From: Halobellus ruber
GTDB taxonomy: Archaea > Halobacteriota > Halobacteria > Halobacteriales > Haloferacaceae
Direction of reading: 5' to 3'
Length of the DNA stretch: 64,000 nt
Assembly (NCBI RefSeq): GCF_014212355.1
Contig: NZ_JACKXD010000001.1
Coordinates: forward strand, 124,001-188,000
The translations under genes and the position numbers were made by a program. Under the pieces are notes generated by a model. That model was not told where the DNA came from, did no database searches, and saw nothing but the letters and a program-made list of their open reading frames with translations. Positions 60,101 to 64,000 of the stretch are shown piece by piece (position 1 is the stretch's first letter; every line of letters begins with the position of its first letter).

Positions 60101-61495
60101 TCACGTATTACAGTACGTTGTATACTCTGCATCGAACTCCCGTGGCGGTGGTTGCTGGAATTTCGAACCCATATCCTTCGATGTGTAGGGATTTTCCAAC
60201 ACGGTCAACAACTCCGTGAACTTGGATAACTCCCCAGTGTCGAGATACTCATCTAGTGCCTCTTCAACCAGATAGTTGCGGGGGATATATTGTGGATTGG
60301 CTTCCTGCATCAACTCCTGATCTAGGCCGACAGCAGCCAATCGATTCCGAAGCTGTTCGAATTCTGCTGTTGCAAACACTGAGTCATCACACGTTCCAGG
60401 CGTCTCTAATTCGAGGAACGTATTGGTGTAGTCAGCGTTCGACGTGCGAAGCCACTCCACAAACTCATCAACGAGTTCTTCCTCGCCATCTGCGGCGATC
60501 CCCAGTTTCTTGCGCATCATCGCGTAGTACTGCGCATCGAATCGCTCCGCAAACTCGTCCAGTTTGTCTTCAAGTTCAGCAGACGTGAGCGGTGACTGTG
60601 TACACAGCGGTTGGAGTGCCTCTGCAAACCGTTCAAGATTCCACCGCAAGATCGGCCGCTGGTTCCCGAATGCATACCGCCCGTGCTTATCGATTGAACT
60701 GAACACTGTCTCCTCATCATAGTAATTTATGAACGCACACGGGCCGTAATCGAATGTTTCTCCATCGATACTCATATTGTCCGTATTCATCACGCCGTGA
60801 ATGAATCCGACACGCAACCAGTCAACAACCATCTCAATCGACGACTGCATAACTGCATCGAAGAACTCTAGATACGTACGATCCGCTGCGTTCAGCTGCG
60901 GGTAGTGCCTGTCGATAACGTAGTCAGTGAAGCGCTGTAGTTCATCGGGTGCTTGGCTGGCAACATACTGGAACGTTCCGTATCGAATGTGGCTGTTCAT
61001 CACTCGGACAAGGATGGCACCGGGTTCTGTCCGGCGCCGTTCGACTGCTTCGTCGGTCTCGACGACGGCCAGACTCCGCGATGTTTTGATGTTGAGATGC
61101 TGCATCGCGTATGAGTACAGATACTCTCTCAGCATTGAACTGATCGTAGCCCTACCATCGCCTCGTCCGGAATACGGCGTTTGACCAGCCCCTTTCAACT
61201 GAATGTCGTACCTCTCCCCATCATATATATGCTCGCCAAGTATCATCGCTCGCCCATCGCCCAAAATGGTAAAACTTCCATACTGGTGGCCTGCGTATGC
61301 TTGCGCAATCGGGTCTTCCAAGCGATCCTGACCTGCTAACATCTCTGCATCGAGTTCCGCTGTCTCCAATCCAAGATCAGCACACACCTCGTCATTACAA
61401 AGCAAAACTTCGGGATGAGCGATACGTTCCGGCGTTACCCTCGAATATAGACTTGAGTCTAACTCTTTGTACGTGGTGTCAAATGAAAAGACCAT
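60101..61495 (-). CDS. selO: SelO/YdiU-family pseudokinase (protein adenylyltransferase)
   Basis: A 464-residue protein of the SelO family, which transfers AMP from ATP to Ser, Thr or Tyr residues of proteins, with a role in redox stress in bacteria and mitochondria. Lys101 (QLKGAGQTPYSGRGDGRA) with Arg111, Asp113 and Arg115, the Glu in LREYLYSYAM, and HGVMNTDNMSI (about residues 233-243) with Asp249 in FDYGP form the inverted kinase-like active site. The penultimate Cys of the family is kept (YCNT at the end). E. coli YdiU is 478 residues, so it is full length. Codon use is more AT-rich than in the core genes, which suggests transfer. Confidence 0.9.
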   Translation of the reverse strand: MVFSFDTTYKELDSSLYSRVTPERIAHPEVLLCNDEVCADLGLETAELDAEMLAGQDRLEDPIAQAYAGHQYGSFTILGDGRAMILGEHIYDGERYDIQLKGAGQTPYSGRGDGRATISSMLREYLYSYAMQHLNIKTSRSLAVVETDEAVERRRTEPGAILVRVMNSHIRYGTFQYVASQAPDELQRFTDYVIDRHYPQLNAADRTYLEFFDAVMQSSIEMVVDWLRVGFIHGVMNTDNMSIDGETFDYGPCAFINYYDEETVFSSIDKHGRYAFGNQRPILRWNLERFAEALQPLCTQSPLTSAELEDKLDEFAERFDAQYYAMMRKKLGIAADGEEELVDEFVEWLRTSNADYTNTFLELETPGTCDDSVFATAEFEQLRNRLAAVGLDQELMQEANPQYIPRNYLVEEALDEYLDTGELSKFTELLTVLENPYTSKDMGSKFQQPPPREFDAEYTTYCNT

Positions 61496-61699
61496 TCAGT
61501 TTCGTATCCTGTTATCCTGCTTGATTCAATAAGCTTGTCTTTGAGGGTGTCATAGAAGACTTCGCACACCACACAGGATTCATTCAACACAGGGGACTCA
61601 CCGATCGATCAATACAGGGAGTCTATGTATCGAGTAATCACATCAGCCGATTGTATTCCGGCGAAACGACTATTGGTAAGACCAATGTATTACATCTAT

Positions 61700-62047
61700 A
61701 TGTCCGGAGCGACCACAGATGACGACGACACGGACGACATCGCCACTGTGAACTTCAAAGTCACCGAGTCGTTCCTCGCCAAGATCGACGAGACGTGGCA
61801 GGGACGCGGATTCAACAGCCGAAGCGAATTCATCCGGTATACGCTCCGAGATGCGGTCGAATTCCCGACGTTCGACCGCGACGAACTCGTTGCGCTACTC
61901 GAAGCCGAGGAAGACATTCGAGAGGGACGGACAACCAGCGCCGAGGAAGCCCGCGAGCGGTTCGGGACGAGCGATGAGTTACGACGGGTGGACGTGGGAA
62001 CTCTCCTCAACAGCCGAAGAGGACCTCAATGGACTGTCACCCGCTGA
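61700..62047 (+). CDS. Ribbon-helix-helix (CopG/ParD-type) antitoxin
   Basis: A protein of about 115 residues from ATG 61,700. IATVNFKVTESFLAKIDETWQGRGFNSRSEFIRYTLRDAVE is the ribbon-helix-helix DNA-binding domain, followed by an acidic helix for toxin binding (ELVALLEAEEDIREGRTTSAEEARERFGTSDEL). The last 25 residues (RRVDVGTLLNSRRGPQWTVTR) run inside the toxin gene in another frame and look unconserved. The partner is the RelE gene that starts within it. An upstream ATG (61,685) is also possible. Confidence 0.75.
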   Translation: MSGATTDDDDTDDIATVNFKVTESFLAKIDETWQGRGFNSRSEFIRYTLRDAVEFPTFDRDELVALLEAEEDIREGRTTSAEEARERFGTSDELRRVDVGTLLNSRRGPQWTVTR

Positions 62048-62258
62048 GCAAGACCGGATACTCGACAAGCTTGATGAAATCGTCTCTTCACCGTGGCGTG
62101 ACCCACCGGACTACGGCGAGCCACTCCAGAACAGTCCCTACAAGAAAATCCGTATCGGTGAGTTTCGGCTGTCCGTGAGCTTCCGGAAGACCGACCAGCG
62201 GCTTGTCGTCGCACGTGTCAAGCGCCGTGGCGGCGCGTACACCGCTGACGACGACTAA
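61974..62258 (+). CDS. RelE/ParE-family toxin
   Basis: A 94-residue toxin: WTWELSSTAEEDLNGLSPAEQDRILDKLDEIVSSPWRDPPDYGEPLQNSPYKKIRIGEFRLSVSFRKTDQRLVVARVKRRGG contains the fold with the basic residues (Lys, Arg) used by RelE to cut mRNA on the ribosome. Line breaks apart, no catalytic His/Tyr ending is seen, as is common in ParE/RelE. Its start lies inside the antitoxin gene with a 74-base overlap, longer than usual. Confidence 0.8.
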   Translation: MSYDGWTWELSSTAEEDLNGLSPAEQDRILDKLDEIVSSPWRDPPDYGEPLQNSPYKKIRIGEFRLSVSFRKTDQRLVVARVKRRGGAYTADDD

Positions 62259-62516
62259 GTAACGAACCACCCTCGGGACGACAAACTGCGGGTAACGGCT
62301 TGGCGGATGTTCTTATAATAGGAAAGTACGCACGTTCACCTGACGGGTGTTTCAACGCTGGCGGGGTGGAACAACCAACGACCAACTGCTGTATAGAACC
62401 TCTCCATCTGGCACGGCAGTCCCTGGTAGAACCCGGAGAAGATGGTTCCACGGTCTCCGGCCAGAGCCTTGCCCGAACAGTTGAGGGTCTTCACGTCCTA
62501 TTGGTAGTAGAAACTC
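62259..62516 (+). other. Gap with an unassigned open frame
   Basis: The region contains an open frame (GCFNAGGVEQPTTNC, EPLHLARQSLVEPGE, VEGLHVLLVVET) that continues into the next gene in another frame. The composition is odd for a haloarchaeal protein. A degraded C-terminus of a TnpB-type transposase is conceivable, but I cannot support it. Confidence 0.25.
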
Positions 62517-63770
62517 GTGTCATCTACACCAACCAACTACGATATCGTGGTCTGGGGAGCCACAGGATTCGCTGGCCAACTCGTCGCCAAACACCTCACC
62601 AGTCACTACCCCGCTGCTGAACTGTCTGTTGCTCTTGGTGGTCGAAATGAATCCCAGCTCCGCCGGCTCGCAGAAGAGCTTACAGATGAGTCTGATCGAG
62701 AGCAGATCGCCGTTGTCGTCGGTGATGCCACCGACCCGGCGAGCCTCGGTAAGATAGCCGGCCAAACGAAGGTCATCTGTACGACAGTCGGGCCCTACAC
62801 AACGTACGGGACCCCACTCGTCGAAGCCTGTATTGAGGCTGAAACCGACTACTGTGATCTCACCGGGGAGATTAACTGGGTTCGAGAGATGATCGACCGC
62901 TATCACGACGATGCTGTGGCTGCTGACGTGAAAATCGTCCACAGCTGTGGGTTCGATTCGATCCCATCCGACCTCGGGGTTAACCTGCTGCAATCGTACG
63001 CTACCGAGGAGTTTGGAGATGCTTGTGAGTTCGTTCGTATCTATCTCGAAGAGGGAGAGGGTGGGGTGAGTGGCGGCACTTTAGCTAGTGCGGCCGAATT
63101 ATTCGAAGCCGCTGCGACTGATCCGATTGCCCGGGAAACAGTATCGAATCCGTACTCGTTGGCTCCACCGGGCGAACGCTGCGGTGTCGATACAGGCGAA
63201 CAGCGACGACCACAGCGGGATTCCATCCGCTCGATATGGACGGCTCCCTCGCCGATGGCAGCCGTCAACGAACGGGTCATCCGACGGAGTAACGCCCTCT
63301 TGGAGTATCCGTGGGGCCGAGAGTTTCGGTGTACAGAGGTCATTCCAACCGGGTCTGGGATCGGCGGTGCCGCAGCAGCTGGCGGGATCGCACTCGGCTT
63401 GGGTGTCGGAACCGCTGCGATGAAGAGTCGGGTGCTTCGGCGTGGATTGCGTCGGTTCGTGTTCCCTGAGCCGGGCACAGGGCCCTCGGAAGCGAAGCGC
63501 AAATCAGGTCACTTCTTGGTTCGTGTCATCGGCCGCGGGACAACGACCGACGGGCCATTCACTGTCGCGAGTGAGATCGGAGCCGAGCTGGATCCTGGCT
63601 ATGGTGCAACCGCCCGGATGCTTGGAGAGGCTGGGATGTGCTTGCTGCGAGGTGAGACGGAGTCACCGCTAGACGGTGGCATTCTGACGCCCGCTTCGGG
63701 GATTGGTGATCCGCTCGGTGATCGACTTCGGGATGTTGGCTTCACTGTGACCGCTGGTGGGTGGCAGTGA
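62517..63770 (+). CDS. Saccharopine dehydrogenase-like / trans-acting enoyl reductase family protein
   Basis: A 417-residue NAD(P)-binding protein. YDIVVWGATGFAGQLVAKHLT (residues 8-28) is the Rossmann motif. CTTVGPYTTYGTPLVEACIEAETDYCDLTGEINWVREMI and VHSCGFDSIPSDLGVNLL are typical of the saccharopine-dehydrogenase-like family that includes mycobacterial trans-acting enoyl reductase. A Gly-rich hydrophobic stretch (GSGIGGAAAAGGIALGLGVGTAAM) lies near residues 280-303. Role unknown in archaea; a lipid or polyketide reductase is possible. The GTG start at 62,517 is the first in frame. Confidence 0.85.
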   Translation: MSSTPTNYDIVVWGATGFAGQLVAKHLTSHYPAAELSVALGGRNESQLRRLAEELTDESDREQIAVVVGDATDPASLGKIAGQTKVICTTVGPYTTYGTPLVEACIEAETDYCDLTGEINWVREMIDRYHDDAVAADVKIVHSCGFDSIPSDLGVNLLQSYATEEFGDACEFVRIYLEEGEGGVSGGTLASAAELFEAAATDPIARETVSNPYSLAPPGERCGVDTGEQRRPQRDSIRSIWTAPSPMAAVNERVIRRSNALLEYPWGREFRCTEVIPTGSGIGGAAAAGGIALGLGVGTAAMKSRVLRRGLRRFVFPEPGTGPSEAKRKSGHFLVRVIGRGTTTDGPFTVASEIGAELDPGYGATARMLGEAGMCLLRGETESPLDGGILTPASGIGDPLGDRLRDVGFTVTAGGWQ

Positions 63771-63800
63771 GCAACACGCTATGGCGATGGCTCTCGGGAG

Positions 63801-64000
63801 CTACTCGTGGTCTTCAGCTGCTTGCCGAAACGCTGTGAGGACTAATTCTGCACACTGGAGCCTGCTGGGTGTCAACTCCATTCCAACACGTTCTTCGATG
63901 TATTCGGTATCCCACTCGATGATCTCAGAAACAGCGGTACCGACCATCTGTTCGGATAACAACGAAGCACTAGCTTGAGACAATGTACATCCATCCCCTG
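63801..64000 (-). CDS. sufU: Iron-sulfur cluster assembly scaffold SufU/IscU-like, C-terminal part
   Basis: The gene enters from the right edge, and only the last 66 codons are in the window. The visible part reads GDGCTLSQASASLLSEQMVG, then LTPSRLQCAELVLTAFRQA. The GxGCxxSxAS motif with its Cys and the later RxxCAxL Cys are the second and third cluster or zinc ligands of the NifU-N/IscU family. It ends at TAG 63,801-63,803 and converges with the reductase gene. Confidence 0.85.
   Translation of the reverse strand, partial: GDGCTLSQASASLLSEQMVGTAVSEIIEWDTEYIEERVGMELTPSRLQCAELVLTAFRQAAEDHE

Noticed and set aside
62300-62620. Open frame of 106 codons before the reductase gene
   Set aside because: Composition and codon use are unlike real genes, it overlaps the reductase in another frame, and the thought of a TnpB C-terminus could not be backed by any clear motif such as the zinc-finger cysteines.
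51026-64000. Search for a second copy of the tRNA-Val 3' end as right border of the island
   Set aside because: Scanning by eye found no repeat of GGTTCGAATCCGCC or of the acceptor end in this part, so no right attachment site is claimed.

Overview
The window is chromosomal DNA of a halophilic archaeon (class Halobacteria). The evidence is the very high GC content, acidic proteins rich in Asp and Glu, the archaeal order of ribosomal genes (eS4, eL32, eL19 and the RNase P subunit Rnp1 inside the uL/uS series), TATA-box promoters directly in front of start codons, class I HMG-CoA reductase for isoprenoid lipids, and HTH-10 and HxlR regulators of haloarchaeal type.

Region 1 (1-11,841) is the end of the S10 cluster and the whole spc cluster, from the 3' end of uL23 to SecY. 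The genes are on one strand and mostly overlap by 1-14 bases or are spaced by 0-9 bases. Region 2 (11,842-16,600) breaks that order. It has a long pentapeptide-repeat protein with a channel-like membrane domain, a tRNA methylthiotransferase and an HTH-10 regulator whose start is damaged or non-canonical.

Region 3 (16,800-34,630) looks like a catabolic and uptake region. It has a complete peptide-type ABC transporter (lipoprotein, two permeases, one fused double ATPase), an ADP-forming acyl-CoA synthetase, an enolase-superfamily enzyme, two metallo-beta-lactamase-fold proteins, a CitE-like lyase, a methyltransferase, a second fused double ATPase, an MFS carrier and a tartrate/D-malate-type dehydrogenase. 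The substrate cannot be read from sequence. The transporter's binding protein seems to carry its two halves in swapped order (circular permutation).

Region 4 (34,700-50,900) is mostly housekeeping: a CDF metal exporter, stress protein, HIT protein, methionine aminopeptidase, an esterase with a truncated dioxygenase and a divergent HxlR regulator, a DsbA-like protein, isocitrate dehydrogenase, a LarA-like protein, HMG-CoA reductase, the nadA-nadB-nadC operon, pyrF, a glutaredoxin and a cobalamin adenosyltransferase.

Region 5 (50,951 to about 62,500) is an accessory island of visibly lower GC. It starts at a tRNA-Val gene followed by a tyrosine integrase with repeats in front of it. It carries toxin-antitoxin pairs (DUF433/DUF5615 and RHH/RelE), small unknown proteins, a duplicated and decaying block of about 0.8 kb, a SelO-type pseudokinase, and a divergent pair: a 520-residue protein with an internal duplication and an Mre11-like phosphoesterase with an N-terminal OB-like domain. 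That pair is the best candidate for an undescribed system. Region 6 (62,500-64,000) returns to metabolic genes: a saccharopine-dehydrogenase-like reductase and the end of an iron-sulfur scaffold gene. I found no second attachment site inside the window, so the right border of the island is unknown.
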